The position numbers were made by a program, and so were the translations under genes. A stretch of DNA of 64,000 nt, taken from contig NZ_CP113939.1 in NCBI RefSeq assembly GCF_029392315.1, positions 186,001-250,000 on the forward strand. Reading direction: 5' to 3'. Positions 15,847 to 24,809 of the stretch are shown piece after piece. Below the pieces are notes generated by a model that saw only the letters and a program-made list of their open reading frames with translations, was not told where the DNA came from and searched no databases. Origin of the DNA: Bifidobacterium sp. ESL0690 (GTDB lineage Bacteria; Actinomycetota; Actinomycetes; Actinomycetales; Bifidobacteriaceae). The first letter of the stretch is position 1; every line of letters starts with the position of its first letter.

Positions 15847-17336
15847 TATTTGGCCCGACGATATTCTATGTTTTTTGAACCACCTTCGCGAATCACTTGG
15901 CCATCCGCAATCAGCCGCCTCAGATGTTTTTGCGTCCAAGACTTACTCATACCGAGTTGTTGAGAGATTTCGTTTGCAGTTTTCTTCGAGGTCGAAGAGA
16001 GGATGGACAGGATACTTTTTTCTGGAGATTTGGTTGGGCGGATGCGAGGTTCGTCGTTTTTGATTTTCTTTTGAACGGCAATTATGGGAGGAGTTGTTTC
16101 CTCCTTCTTGACGTTTTTTATCGGAACGGTCAGCGTCGTGCGGTTCGGGAATGACGGGGTGGTGGTGAGAGTTGGCTCCTCAGCGCCGATGTCGGCAGCG
16201 CCCTGGCGCATGACGTCGAATCCGCTGCCCATGCGTTCTCCGCCGCCGACGAGATTGAACATCGCGAGAAGTGTGGGGTTGCGCGAGTCGGATATGCCGC
16301 CTTGCAGGACTTCGTCTTTGGTGAGTCTGAGTCCTCCAGGGTTGGTGAATTCGAGGCAGTCGAGTTTGCGAATAACGACGGTTCCGCGCCTGCCGTAATA
16401 ATCCGCGTGGACGAGAGTATTGGTCAGGGCCTCGCGCACAGCCTTGTCCATCGGACCCTCGTCGATTCGTTGCATGTTCGGGGCGAGCCGGAAGGGATGT
16501 GGGATCGCGGCGATGAGTTTTGTGGTGACCTTCAGCCAGAAGTCGTAGAGGTTGCCGCTCCAAGTGCCTTCTGTTGAAATGATGCGGTCGTCCCAGCGGT
16601 TCTGCCCGAGTTTTTCGTGATAATCGAGGAAATAATCGGGGAATTCGCGCGTAATCGCTTGATTGTCACAGAACATCAGCAGGCCAGCACGGGTCGGGTG
16701 CAGCGTGAAGTCTTTCGCAAAATCCACGGCGTTGAGTTTCAAGAGAAAATCTTTGTCCGGCAGGTCGTTCCACGGGTGGTCGGGTCGACGGAACGCGAGG
16801 TTCTTGCGGTAGGTATTGAGCGTGTCCTTGCTGATGGCGTTGAGATCCACTTCGTCGACGATTTTACGGTCAAGAGGGGTAAGACTGCTGTCGCGCAGCA
16901 TGGCCCGACTTTCATCAGCTGTGCAATGATAATCGCCGTCGGCGTTACGGCGATAGGCGCCGGTGAGCGGATTGGGGCCGAGATAAACGGGCTTGTTCTC
17001 ACGCCGGGCTGCAGGAACGTTGACGATGATGATATCCTTGCCGTCTTCGGACTGGACGCTTATGTCCTCGTCGGTCAGAATATTGATGTTGACTTTCGTT
17101 CGGTCGTTGAGGGTGTTCCAGAAGTCCCTGATGAGTTTTTCGGTGTCGGACACGCCGGAGATGGAAAGTTTGCGGGTCGCTTTGTCTTCGGCGACACCCA
17201 GCAGAATCTTCCCGCCATCGGTGTTGGCGAAGGAGGAATAGGTCTCCCAAATGCTGTGCGGAAGTCCGTGTTTAGCGAGTTTGGCCTCGATTCGGTTGGT
17301 TTCGCGAAGATTCGAAACGTCAAGTCGATCGGCCAT
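15846..17336 (-). CDS. AlbA_2 / RecG-like HATPase regulator with C-terminal wHTH
   Basis: A 496-residue protein. The N-terminal AlbA_2 (Schlafen-type) domain (about 10-125) contains SSFANTDGGKILLGVAED. A central region and a HATPase_c_4-type module follow (about 280-390: EALTNTLVHADYYG, NPGGL, RNPTLLAMF, GERMGSGF). The C-terminus is a winged-helix domain (about 440-490: TANEISQQLGMSKSWTQKHL). The family is common in bacterial genomes, often labelled ATP-dependent helicase RecG-related, and is usually regarded as a transcription or stress regulator. No helicase domain is present. GGAAAGG precedes the ATG. Its neighbours do not reveal a target. Confidence 0.8.
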   Translation of the reverse strand: MADRLDVSNLRETNRIEAKLAKHGLPHSIWETYSSFANTDGGKILLGVAEDKATRKLSISGVSDTEKLIRDFWNTLNDRTKVNINILTDEDISVQSEDGKDIIIVNVPAARRENKPVYLGPNPLTGAYRRNADGDYHCTADESRAMLRDSSLTPLDRKIVDEVDLNAISKDTLNTYRKNLAFRRPDHPWNDLPDKDFLLKLNAVDFAKDFTLHPTRAGLLMFCDNQAITREFPDYFLDYHEKLGQNRWDDRIISTEGTWSGNLYDFWLKVTTKLIAAIPHPFRLAPNMQRIDEGPMDKAVREALTNTLVHADYYGRRGTVVIRKLDCLEFTNPGGLRLTKDEVLQGGISDSRNPTLLAMFNLVGGGERMGSGFDVMRQGAADIGAEEPTLTTTPSFPNRTTLTVPIKNVKKEETTPPIIAVQKKIKNDEPRIRPTKSPEKSILSILSSTSKKTANEISQQLGMSKSWTQKHLRRLIADGQVIREGGSKNIEYRRAK

Positions 17337-17541
17337 GATTCAACCTTTCCGAAAGCGGTCCCTTACCTATAAATTCTCTTTATTCGATGATAACCCAGAT
17401 TGGCAACGCTTTCGACTGTTTGGGGATGACTTCAGAATGTTTCAATAACTGCCAAAATAATCCTTGACTTCCTGGTTTATGAGTTCCGTAGCATGGTGTT
17501 TTTAAGGTTCCCAACTATACGACGAATTGTCTGCTGAATTG

Positions 17542-17573
17542 ATAACTTTTCTATTTTTATTATGAAAAGTTAT
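17542..17573. terminator. AT-rich inverted repeat, possible nrdF terminator
   Basis: ATAACTTTTC (17542-17551) and GAAAAGTTAT (17564-17573) are perfect complements. It lies 35 bp after the minus-strand nrdF stop. The stem is AT-rich, so the terminator call is weak. Confidence 0.4.
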
Positions 17574-17607
17574 TGCGGTGATGAGTTGCAAGTATTGCTT
17601 TGCAGGT

Positions 17608-18750
17608 TTAGAAATCCCAATCATCGTCGCTGGTTTCCTCGGCCTTGTTGGCGGCGGTTGCGCCAGTTGAGGTTGGGGACAAGAGCGAGGATGCTGAAGT
17701 TCCGATGGCGCTCGCGGAAGCGGTTGAGCCGAAATTGAGGCCGCTGCCGCCGAACAGGCTGGCGGGTTTGAGAGTGGACGCCAAGGATTCCATGTCGTTG
17801 AGCTCGTCGGTGACGGCCGGGTTCGGCTGGCTGATCTCGGCGGGGAACAAAGCCGGGTATCCCAAGTAGGAGAGAGCCTTGTTGGCGTTGTAGCTCAGGA
17901 ACTTTTCGATGTCGTCGTCGAGGCCGAGGTCGGCGTAAGGCAGCGTAAAGCTGTAATCCTCTTCGGCGAAATAGAGGTTGTTGGCAAGGTCGTAGACATA
18001 CTGGCGCATGGTTTCACGGGTTTCGTCGTCAAGTTGCTCAAGGCCGCGCTGGTAAACAGAGCCGAGGTATGAGCTGGAAGTGACGATATCGCGGTTGATC
18101 AGGCGGATGATGTCGGCAAATTTCGTCATCGTCCCACGGCTGGAAAGCCACGTCGGCAGGTAGAACCCGGACTCCACCAGCAACGCTTGGGCAAGCACTG
18201 CGGCCGCAAGCCGCTTGAGTGCGCCGAGGTCGGGAAGGTTGGCTGCGCCGGAATCGTTGTTCGCTGATATTTGATTCCCAGTGGTGTATACATCATTGAG
18301 TAGCTGTAGTTTTTCCTGCATCGCTTCATTCTGTTGCGTCCAAGCGAATGAGGATTGCGAAGAATCATTGTTTTTGGCAATATCGGCATTGTTTGTCTCG
18401 CCTGTATTGTCATTCAGCGCCACAATCAGCTCAAAGTAAGCCTTTGTGTGTATTGACTCGCCAAAGGCGATGGCGGTCAAAACGGCTTGACTCGTCCCTG
18501 GGCGATCTCGTTCGGCGTCATTGCTCAATGCGTTGGTTGCGCTACTTGCCTGTAATGATTCGACGGTGGAAAGTCCGAAAAAAACATGGCTCAGCGTAAC
18601 CCGTTCGATATCGCTCAGCCCTTGAATATCCTCTGTGTCATCGGTCAGCGAGACCTGCTCGGGCGTCCAAAGTTGCGCGGTCATTGTGTTGAATGCGTCG
18701 CGGTCCGCGTCCGTCCCGGCAAGATTCCAGTTCCAGGAGACAAAAGGCAT
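17608..18750 (-). CDS. nrdF: NrdF-like ribonucleotide reductase beta subunit lacking key metal ligands
   Basis: A 380-residue class Ib R2 homologue, recognised by IAFGESIHTKAY, SGFYLPTWLSSRG, FLSYNANKALSYLGYPALFP and the R1-docking tail DDDWDF. Against the E. coli NrdF ligand set I read Asp67 as Glu (STVESLQ), while Glu98, His101 and Tyr105 are kept. Glu158 has become Gln (LAQALLVESGF), Glu192 has become Ile and His195 has become Ser (RDIVTSSSYLG instead of RDEAVHGYYIG). The C-terminal 50 residues are a Ser/Ala/Thr-rich linker without any Tyr, so the tail Tyr of the radical path also appears lost. An Asn/Asp/Ser-rich insertion lies near 115-135. The frame is intact, with AAGGAAT before the ATG. 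It may be a non-radical paralogue; a canonical nrdF may exist elsewhere. Confidence 0.85.
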   Translation of the reverse strand: MPFVSWNWNLAGTDADRDAFNTMTAQLWTPEQVSLTDDTEDIQGLSDIERVTLSHVFFGLSTVESLQASSATNALSNDAERDRPGTSQAVLTAIAFGESIHTKAYFELIVALNDNTGETNNADIAKNNDSSQSSFAWTQQNEAMQEKLQLLNDVYTTGNQISANNDSGAANLPDLGALKRLAAAVLAQALLVESGFYLPTWLSSRGTMTKFADIIRLINRDIVTSSSYLGSVYQRGLEQLDDETRETMRQYVYDLANNLYFAEEDYSFTLPYADLGLDDDIEKFLSYNANKALSYLGYPALFPAEISQPNPAVTDELNDMESLASTLKPASLFGGSGLNFGSTASASAIGTSASSLLSPTSTGATAANKAEETSDDDWDF

Positions 18751-19000
18751 GGATATTCCTTACGTAAGTTAATATTCGGGTGATGCTTCCTACAATACCG
18801 AGGCCCGCTCCCTTATTCGCTGACAGAAAGATGGGGTATCGGAACGTAGCAGTTAGCGTCCAGCTTCTTGCTGTGGATTATGTTGGTTTATCGTGTCCTC
18901 CAGCATATTCCGGTAGGAGACGATAAGAATGCGGTTGCCGAGGAAGTCCTGTGGGTTCTGAGTCTTGGGCGAAAGTGGGTTACGGAATTACCTTTATGCT

Positions 19001-19006
19001 TATAAT
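19001..19006 (+). promoter_or_regulatory. Candidate -10 box for the zeta module
   Basis: A perfect TATAAT lies 48 bp before the ATG at 19055. No convincing -35 is seen at 17 bp. The rest of the 304-bp gap between nrdF and this module shows nothing further that I can support. Confidence 0.4.
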
Positions 19007-19054
19007 ATCTGAACTGAATAACGCGTAACAGTACCGGTGGGGAGGCTAACTCAG

Positions 19055-19696
19055 ATGCAAAAGAAGCAGCAAGTTAGGTATCATGGTTCGGCATCGCCGG
19101 CAGAATTCCGGATTGTTGATTCCTCGGTTGCAGATAACGGAATACAATTTATTTATTTTGAACAATCGCTACCTGAGACTAAAGGCAGGAAATCAAAGAC
19201 TAAAGGCGGGAAATCAAAGACTTGGAAAGCTTATGTCAACTCTCGGGGGAATCTTGTCATCGATCCCGATATGACGAAGATTATTCTGGAAGCGGGACGA
19301 AAACACAAGCCGTCAGCGGCTTTTTTGTGTCATTATGCTTCTAGTTCTGTTCCCTCTTTTGAGGATTGGCGTTCCGGGAAGATTAAGTCGCGTAATGATT
19401 CGCAGCCAACAGTTGAGCGTCAGCCCGGCTATGACCCCATGTTGTATGACGTAATGCGTGAATGCGGGTATCGCCTTGCTGGGGAATATATATATCGGTC
19501 TCGTCATGCCGAAAGCCCCGAAGCGAAGGAAGAATGGCTGCAGAAGAATCTTTCGGTGAGCGGTGAGATAGACTCGGTCAATTTTCGTGACGAGCGGGCG
19601 GTGCGTGCGAAGACCGAGGATTTCAATCGTCGTCTTGAAGAGATGGTGGGGTCTGCAAAGACAGAGGGAGTCAGTGTAACGGCGGCGGTGAAATGA
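19055..19696 (+). CDS. Putative antitoxin partner of the zeta toxin
   Basis: A 213-residue protein of unrecognised family. It is basic and hydrophilic, with no membrane segment. Near residue 45-60 there is a short internal repeat (KGRKSK then KGGKSK) from a duplicated ~20-bp stretch. The stop overlaps the start of the zeta-toxin gene by four bases (ATGA), which implies translational coupling. By position it should be the antitoxin or a regulatory partner, although it is much longer than classical epsilon antitoxins (about 90 residues) and I see no homology to them. The ATG at 19055 is chosen because GGGGAGG lies nine bases before it; a GTG at 19037 is in frame. Confidence 0.6.
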   Translation: MQKKQQVRYHGSASPAEFRIVDSSVADNGIQFIYFEQSLPETKGRKSKTKGGKSKTWKAYVNSRGNLVIDPDMTKIILEAGRKHKPSAAFLCHYASSSVPSFEDWRSGKIKSRNDSQPTVERQPGYDPMLYDVMRECGYRLAGEYIYRSRHAESPEAKEEWLQKNLSVSGEIDSVNFRDERAVRAKTEDFNRRLEEMVGSAKTEGVSVTAAVK

Positions 19697-20538
19697 GCCG
19701 GAAACCCACCGAGCAAGAGCTGGAAGAAATTTTTGATGATGAAGTAGTTCAGGAGTTGGGCGATGGCCCAGCGGAGGATTCTCCGCTTTTGATTGTTGTC
19801 GTTGCTCAGCCAGGAGCCGGGAAAACCATGGCAATTGCTGGTCTTTGCCAAAAATATCCGGATGCCGTTCGCGTCGATAGTGATGCATACCGTCGTTATC
19901 ATCCCCGCTTTCGTAAGCTTATGATGAGCAATCCTAAGAAAATGGCGGATGAAACTGGTCATGCAGCAGGCGTTTGGGCGGGAATGGCACGAGATTGGCT
20001 ATGCGCGCGGCGGCGAAGCCTGATTGTCGAGGCGACTTTCAGCAATCCGGAGACCGCCAAAAACATCATTGCTCCTTTTCGACAGGCAGGCTACCGAATT
20101 CAAGTGGTGGCGTTGGCCGTGCCCGCTGAGTTGAGTTTGATGGGTACGTTGAGTAGATATGCACATCAAGCCGAATCCAAGATGGGCGGACGGTGGGTCA
20201 AACGCCAAGCTCATGATAAGGATTTCGACAAGATGCCGAATACCTTGGATCAACAGATACGAAATAAGCAGATAGACGAAGTGACGGTTCTTAAGCGAGA
20301 TGGGCAAGAGTTATGTCATGTCGTTGTTTCTGATAAGAATTGCGTGCAAGATGCCTACCAAGTAGGTTTGGCGATTGCTCAAGGACGCGATTTCACACAA
20401 CTTTCTGGAGTTGAGCGTGATCAGTGGGATGCAGGGATGAAAACCATTCAGGATTTTATTGCTAAAAATCCGGATGAGGATAGAGTCAAGAGCCTATTTG
20501 ACAAATTATCGGTAGATGGCAAGAAAGCTGGGTACTGA
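19693..20538 (+). CDS. Zeta-toxin-family kinase
   Basis: A 281-residue P-loop kinase with Walker A AQPGAGKT (about 38-45) and the zeta-type substrate segment DSDAYRRYHP (about 60-69). A later VEATFSNPE strand is also typical. Characterised zeta/PezT toxins phosphorylate UDP-N-acetylglucosamine and so block peptidoglycan synthesis; activity here is inferred from motifs. It is translationally coupled to the preceding gene. The pair sits on the plus strand between two minus-strand nrd genes, which suggests insertion into an ancestral nrdHIEF operon. The G+C content looks lower than in nrdE. Confidence 0.8.
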   Translation: MSRKPTEQELEEIFDDEVVQELGDGPAEDSPLLIVVVAQPGAGKTMAIAGLCQKYPDAVRVDSDAYRRYHPRFRKLMMSNPKKMADETGHAAGVWAGMARDWLCARRRSLIVEATFSNPETAKNIIAPFRQAGYRIQVVALAVPAELSLMGTLSRYAHQAESKMGGRWVKRQAHDKDFDKMPNTLDQQIRNKQIDEVTVLKRDGQELCHVVVSDKNCVQDAYQVGLAIAQGRDFTQLSGVERDQWDAGMKTIQDFIAKNPDEDRVKSLFDKLSVDGKKAGY

Positions 20539-20636
20539 TAGCGAAAAATAGCGGCAGGGACGCAGAAGCATATCTTTCGAACCTTTCGCAAGAAAGATTT
20601 CGGATGTCCGGGTTTTAGAGTTGTAGATAGGTAACG

Positions 20637-20708
20637 CACAAGTCGGCAGATAGGGAATTGGGAATGGCGGAATACCGCCGATTCTGAAAACTTATCTGCC
20701 GACTTGTG
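20637..20708. terminator. Long-stem inverted repeat after nrdE
   Basis: CACAAGTCGGCAGATA (20637-20652) pairs perfectly with TATCTGCCGACTTGTG (20693-20708). A small nested stem GGCGG-AATA-CCGCC lies inside. It starts 20 bp after the nrdE stop on the minus strand and has no T-tract, so it could act as terminator or as a 3'-end stabiliser. Confidence 0.65.
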
Positions 20709-20727
20709 TATTAGTCCTTGCGGCTAT

Positions 20728-22914
20728 TTACAGCATGCAGCTGACGCAGCCTTCGACCTCGGTGCCCTCAAGCGCCTGCTGGCGGATGCGGATGTAGTAG
20801 AGGGTCTTGATGCCCTTGCGCCAGGCGTAGATCTGCGCCTTGTTGAGCTCGCGCGTGGTGACGCCCGCGGGGAAGAAGAGCGTGAGCGACAGGCCTTGAT
20901 CGACGTGCTGGGTGGCCTCGGCGTAGGTGTCCACGATCTTCTTCCAGCCGATTTCGTAGGCGTCCTCGAAGTACTCGAGGTTGTCGTTGGTCATGTACGG
21001 CGCCGGGTAGTAGACGCGGCCGACCTTGCCTTCCTTGCGGATCTCGATCTTCGAGGCGATCGGGTGGATGGAGGAGGTGGAGTGGTTGATGTAGGAGATC
21101 GAACCGGTCGGCGGCACGGCCTGCAGGTACTCGTTGTAGATGCCGTCCTTCAGGATCTCGTCGCGCAGCGTCTCCCAATCGGAGACGGTGGGGATGTGGA
21201 TGCCGAACCGCTCGAAGAGGTCCTTGACCGTCTGGGTCTTGGGTTCAAGCGAGCGGCGGCCGTCGGTGTACTTGTCGAAGTAGTTGCCCTGGCCGGCGGC
21301 CTTGGCGTAGTCCGACTTATCGAAGGTCGCGAAGGCCTGGCCGCGCTCGACGGCCAGCTTGTGCGAGGCCTTGTAGGCGTGGTAGGCCACGGTCATGAAG
21401 TACATGTCGGTGAAGTCCAGCGCCTCTTCGGAGCCATAGTGCATGCGCTCGCGTGCGAGGAAGCCGTGCAGGTTCATCTGGCCGAGGCCGATGGAGTGGC
21501 CTTCTTCGTTGCCGCGCTTGATGGACGGCACGGAGTCGATGTGGGTCTGCTCGGAAACGGAAGTGAGCGCGCGAATCGCGGTCTCCACCGGGTCGGCCAG
21601 GCCGCCGTCCATCGCCTTGGCGATGTTGAGGGAGCCCAAGTTGCAGGAGATGTCCTTGCCGACGTGCTTGTAGCTCAGGTCGTCGTTGTAGGTGGAGGCT
21701 TCCTGCACCTGCAGAATCTCGGAGCAGAGGTTCGACATGGTCACGCGGCCGTCAATCGGGTTGGCGCGGTTGACGGTGTCCTCGAAGAGGATGTAGGGGT
21801 AACCGGACTCGAACTGCACCTCGCCGAGGGTCATGAAGAACTCGCGGGCGTCGATGTAGGTCTTGTGGATGCGGTCGTCGTGAAGCATTTCGTCGTACTT
21901 TTCGGTAACGGAAATATCCGCGAACGGCTTGCCATAGACGCGCTCGACGTCGTAGGGGGAGAAGAGGGCCATCTTCTCCTTGCGCTTGGCGAGCTCGAAG
22001 GTGATATCGGGGATGACGACGCCGAGCGACAGCGACTTGATTCGCGTCTTTTCGTCGGCGTTCTCGCGCTTGGTGTCGAGGAAGCGCAGGATATCGGGGT
22101 GGTGGGCGTTCAGGTACACCGCACCTGCACCCTGGCGTGCGCCGAGCTGGTTGGCGTAGGAGAAGGAGTCCTCTAGGAGCTTCATTACCGGCACGACGCC
22201 GCTGGACTGGTGCTCGATGTGCTTGATCGGGGCGCCCTGCTCACGCAGGTTGGTGAGCAGCAGGGCCACGCCGCCGCCGCGCTTGGAAAGCTGCAGAGCG
22301 GAGTTGATGCCGCGGGAGATGGACTCCATGTTGTCCTCGATGCGCACGAGGAAGCAGGAGACGGGCTCACCGCGCTGGGCCTTGCCCAGGTTGAGGAAGG
22401 TCGGGGTGGCGGGCTGGAAGCGGCCGGAAAGGATCTCGTCGACGTACTTGACGGCGAGCTTTTCGTCGCCGGCGGCCAGCTCGAGCGCCACGGCGGCGCT
22501 GCGCTGTGGGAAGTCCTCGAGGTACTGCTTGCCGTCAAAAGTCTTCAGCGCGTAGGAACGGTAGAACTTGAAGGCGCCAAGGAAGGTCTCGAACTCAAAG
22601 CCAAAGTCCTCGACGTGCTTGTAGAAGGAATCCAGGAACTCAGGGGTGTACTGGTCGAAAACGGCCTTCTCGTAGTAGAGGTTGTCTTCCAAGTACTTGA
22701 TGCGCTCGGCGGTGGAGCCGAACTTCATCGTGTTCTCGGCGACGTGCGTGTTGACGTAGGCGCGCTCGGCCTCCTTGTCCTTGTCGAACTGGATCTTGCC
22801 GTCCTCGTCGTAGAGGTTGAGCATCGCGTTGAGCGAATGGTAGTCGTGCTCCGGGTCGAAACCGGTGTCTTCGACGGTGTTATCCATGCTCAGCGCTGTG
22901 TCGTTGAGAGCCAT
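20728..22914 (-). CDS. nrdE: Ribonucleoside-diphosphate reductase class Ib, alpha subunit
   Basis: A 728-residue NrdE that reduces ribonucleoside diphosphates with NrdF as radical donor and NrdH as reductant. The redox cysteines are in EPVSCFL and ISCNLGS, and the radical Cys is in NLCSEIL together with its Asn and Glu. The Tyr-Tyr radical-transfer pair is in KTLYYIR, and the C-terminal CVSC pair is present. Length and motif order are normal, so the alpha subunit looks fully functional. This contrasts with the NrdF homologue in the same window. It follows nrdI after a 136-bp gap and should be co-transcribed with nrdH and nrdI. Confidence 0.95.
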   Translation of the reverse strand: MALNDTALSMDNTVEDTGFDPEHDYHSLNAMLNLYDEDGKIQFDKDKEAERAYVNTHVAENTMKFGSTAERIKYLEDNLYYEKAVFDQYTPEFLDSFYKHVEDFGFEFETFLGAFKFYRSYALKTFDGKQYLEDFPQRSAAVALELAAGDEKLAVKYVDEILSGRFQPATPTFLNLGKAQRGEPVSCFLVRIEDNMESISRGINSALQLSKRGGGVALLLTNLREQGAPIKHIEHQSSGVVPVMKLLEDSFSYANQLGARQGAGAVYLNAHHPDILRFLDTKRENADEKTRIKSLSLGVVIPDITFELAKRKEKMALFSPYDVERVYGKPFADISVTEKYDEMLHDDRIHKTYIDAREFFMTLGEVQFESGYPYILFEDTVNRANPIDGRVTMSNLCSEILQVQEASTYNDDLSYKHVGKDISCNLGSLNIAKAMDGGLADPVETAIRALTSVSEQTHIDSVPSIKRGNEEGHSIGLGQMNLHGFLARERMHYGSEEALDFTDMYFMTVAYHAYKASHKLAVERGQAFATFDKSDYAKAAGQGNYFDKYTDGRRSLEPKTQTVKDLFERFGIHIPTVSDWETLRDEILKDGIYNEYLQAVPPTGSISYINHSTSSIHPIASKIEIRKEGKVGRVYYPAPYMTNDNLEYFEDAYEIGWKKIVDTYAEATQHVDQGLSLTLFFPAGVTTRELNKAQIYAWRKGIKTLYYIRIRQQALEGTEVEGCVSCML

Positions 22915-23050
22915 TGTGTTCCTATCTTCTTGGGTCGCCGTCGTGAGTCCGGCGGCAATATAGCGATATAAAATTTAATTTTTTATGGCCGCCTTTCTGC
23001 GCAAGGCAGGGTGACGGCGCAAAACCTATATAACTTTTTAGCGGCAGAGT

Positions 23051-23593
23051 TTACTGCTGTTGGTTCTGTGTGTTCTGTTCGTTCTGCGTGGCTTGCGTGT
23101 TCTTCGCGTTGAGGAAGAAGTCGCGGATGCCTTCGCGCACCTGACGTTGGTCGTCCGGGGTGCCGAGCAGCTCGAAATTATACATGAACGGGACGTGGCA
23201 CTTCTTGGAAATAATGTCGCCTGCCGCACAAAACGCGGTGGCGAAGTTCCTGTTGCCCGAGGAAATGACACCGCGGATAAAGCTGCGGTTCTTGTGACCG
23301 TTCAGGAATTTACGGATTTGCGGGAGCAGCGCTTTGGCGATATTGCCGCCGCCGTAGGTCGGTACGATCAGGACGTAAGGTTCACGCACCTGCAGCGGCG
23401 CCTCTTTCGGACGCAGTGGGATGCGGTAGACGTTGATGCCCTCGTCGGGGAAACCGCAGCTTTCGATGAAGCGTGCGGTGTTGTTCGAAACCGATGAGAA
23501 ATAGACTACGGCACCGATGTGCTCGCCTTTGGCTTTGGCTTCCGGCTCGCTTGGCGTCACGCACTCGTCGTCGTATGGCTTGGTTGAATCCAT
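23051..23593 (-). CDS. nrdI: NrdI flavodoxin-like protein
   Basis: A 180-residue NrdI, the flavodoxin-like reductant that supplies oxidant to build the Mn(III)2-Tyr cofactor of NrdF. Recognised by VVYFSSVSNNTARFIE, VPTYGGG and GVISSGNRNFA. The ATG at 23593 gives the usual N-terminus; extending further upstream would run into nrdH in another frame. The C-terminus ends in a Gln/Asn/Thr-rich tail (QATQNEQNTQNQQQ) that is not part of the fold. It begins 13 bp after the nrdH stop. Confidence 0.9.
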   Translation of the reverse strand: MDSTKPYDDECVTPSEPEAKAKGEHIGAVVYFSSVSNNTARFIESCGFPDEGINVYRIPLRPKEAPLQVREPYVLIVPTYGGGNIAKALLPQIRKFLNGHKNRSFIRGVISSGNRNFATAFCAAGDIISKKCHVPFMYNFELLGTPDDQRQVREGIRDFFLNAKNTQATQNEQNTQNQQQ

Positions 23594-23606
23594 GTTTGCA
23601 ATAGCT

Positions 23607-23882
23607 TCAGGCAAGAACGGTCTGCTGCGTCTTGGCGTCAGCAGAAGTCGTGACGGCGCTGGCCGCGAGCTGCTTGATGAGATCCGGACGATAGCCGCTC
23701 CAGGAGGCATCCGGCGTGATGACGACGGGCGCCTGGCGGAAGCCGGCCTGCGTGAGCTGCTCGAGAGTGGAGGGGTTTTCAGTAAGATCCACGGTCTCGA
23801 ACGAGATGTTCGCACGAGTGAGCTGGCGCTTGGTTGCTTCGCACTGCGGGCAGCGTGGTTTGGTGAAAACGGTAACGGTCAT
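23607..23882 (-). CDS. nrdH: NrdH glutaredoxin-like protein
   Basis: A 91-residue NrdH-redoxin, the electron donor to NrdE. The active site CPQC is at about 11-14 (KPRCPQCEATKR), and the C-terminal WSGYRPD motif is characteristic of the family. It is the first gene of the nrdH-nrdI-nrdE operon. A NrdR-box-like palindrome lies about 100 bp upstream. Confidence 0.93.
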   Translation of the reverse strand: MTVTVFTKPRCPQCEATKRQLTRANISFETVDLTENPSTLEQLTQAGFRQAPVVITPDASWSGYRPDLIKQLAASAVTTSADAKTQQTVLA

Positions 23883-23985
23883 CGTAACCTCCGAATCGAT
23901 GTCTTGTAAGCTTTCAAGAACTCAGGTTACATGGTTGTAGTTCCAAACTGAACCCCAACTTCTAGTAGCGTGTCGGTTTATCGAC

Positions 23986-23999
23986 CACTAAATATAGTG
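23986..23999 (-). promoter_or_regulatory. NrdR-box-like palindrome upstream of nrdH
   Basis: CACTAAATATAGTG is close to the NrdR consensus ACACTATATATAGTGT, with one mismatch in the palindrome. NrdR represses nrd operons when dNTPs are sufficient. I could not find a convincing second box at the usual 31-32 bp distance. No such box is seen before the nrdF homologue. Confidence 0.6.
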
Positions 24000-24206
24000 C
24001 TTATGGCCTCTAAAGGCAGATGGCACAAGGGGTGTCGGAACAAGAGCGCAAATTGCGTATTACATTTAGTGTGTTTTATTTCACAATACAAGCTGGCAAG
24101 AGAAAATAGACAAGTGGATTGATGCGGAAAAATCTGGATATTTCGGTGGATAAATTGCCGTTTCCCGGATTCCGGATTAGTTGATTAATAAGTATCGAAA
24201 TAACCG

Positions 24207-24758
24207 TTATTCTTGCACCGACGAAAGCTGATTGAGTGTAATGGAATCGGCGATGGACATAAATTCCATGGTTCCCAGGATTGCGTGGTCGAGCGTGCAC
24301 AACATAGTGAGCGTGGCTTCCTTGGAGTCGACCGGCAGCAGGACTGTGCAGGCGAACCAATCACATGTCGGGGTTGCGAACGTGTAGTGAAGCATGCCGA
24401 TTTCCTGCGTTTCCTCGCCGTATGGAGCGGGGTGGGTCCCGATTTCGGCATTGCGCACCATCGGCAGGCTGCGTACTGCGGTTTGGTAATAGTCGTTAAG
24501 GCGCTCGCTGAGTTTGTCTGGTTGCCAAGGATTTTCGCTTTTCGAGCCGGTGACGTATGTGTCGGTGCGCGCTTTGAACAAGCCATTCTGTGCGAGATTT
24601 TGGATGAGCTGGGCCTTGTACGGATCATTGGCGGCACTGGTCTGCTGCGCCGCGTTTTCTGTGGTGTTGTCAGATTGCTGCGTGTCCCCGTTCCAGCGTT
24701 CGTAGCTATCCGGAATCGTCAGCGTGACGGCCCCGTTGAAAATGCTCTCGTCCTTCAT
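24207..24758 (-). CDS. Hypothetical soluble protein, possibly DcrB/LpqN-like fold
   Basis: A 183-residue protein without signal peptide. It opens with INGAVTLTIP-like strands (FNGAVTLTIPDSYERW), has an Asn/Gln/Thr-rich linker (about 25-45) and ends with alternating strands and helices (MLHYTFATPTCDWFACTVLLP, then LTMLCTLDH). The start resembles DUF1795/DcrB-like domains, but I cannot confirm this. GTAAGGAGC precedes the ATG. It is the last gene of a three-gene minus-strand set with a lipoprotein and a 398-residue protein, separated by only 51 and 12 bp, so it is probably one operon. Confidence 0.55.
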   Translation of the reverse strand: MKDESIFNGAVTLTIPDSYERWNGDTQQSDNTTENAAQQTSAANDPYKAQLIQNLAQNGLFKARTDTYVTGSKSENPWQPDKLSERLNDYYQTAVRSLPMVRNAEIGTHPAPYGEETQEIGMLHYTFATPTCDWFACTVLLPVDSKEATLTMLCTLDHAILGTMEFMSIADSITLNQLSSVQE

Positions 24759-24809
24759 CTTTGCTCCTTACTCAAAATGTTCATTCGTTTAGCAATAGTT
24801 TTCCCTTTG

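Noticed and set aside
15646..15939. Repeat-encoded frames (MYANVRECTR-type) on both strands
   Set aside because: They arise solely from the 10-bp minisatellite, which is open in several frames.
20704..22176. 490-codon open frame on the plus strand
   Set aside because: Antisense to nrdE, with Val/Gly/Leu/Asp-only composition and no ribosome-binding site.
23954..23973. Second NrdR box next to the one at 23986
   Set aside because: Only about half of the consensus positions match and the spacing is off, so it is not called.
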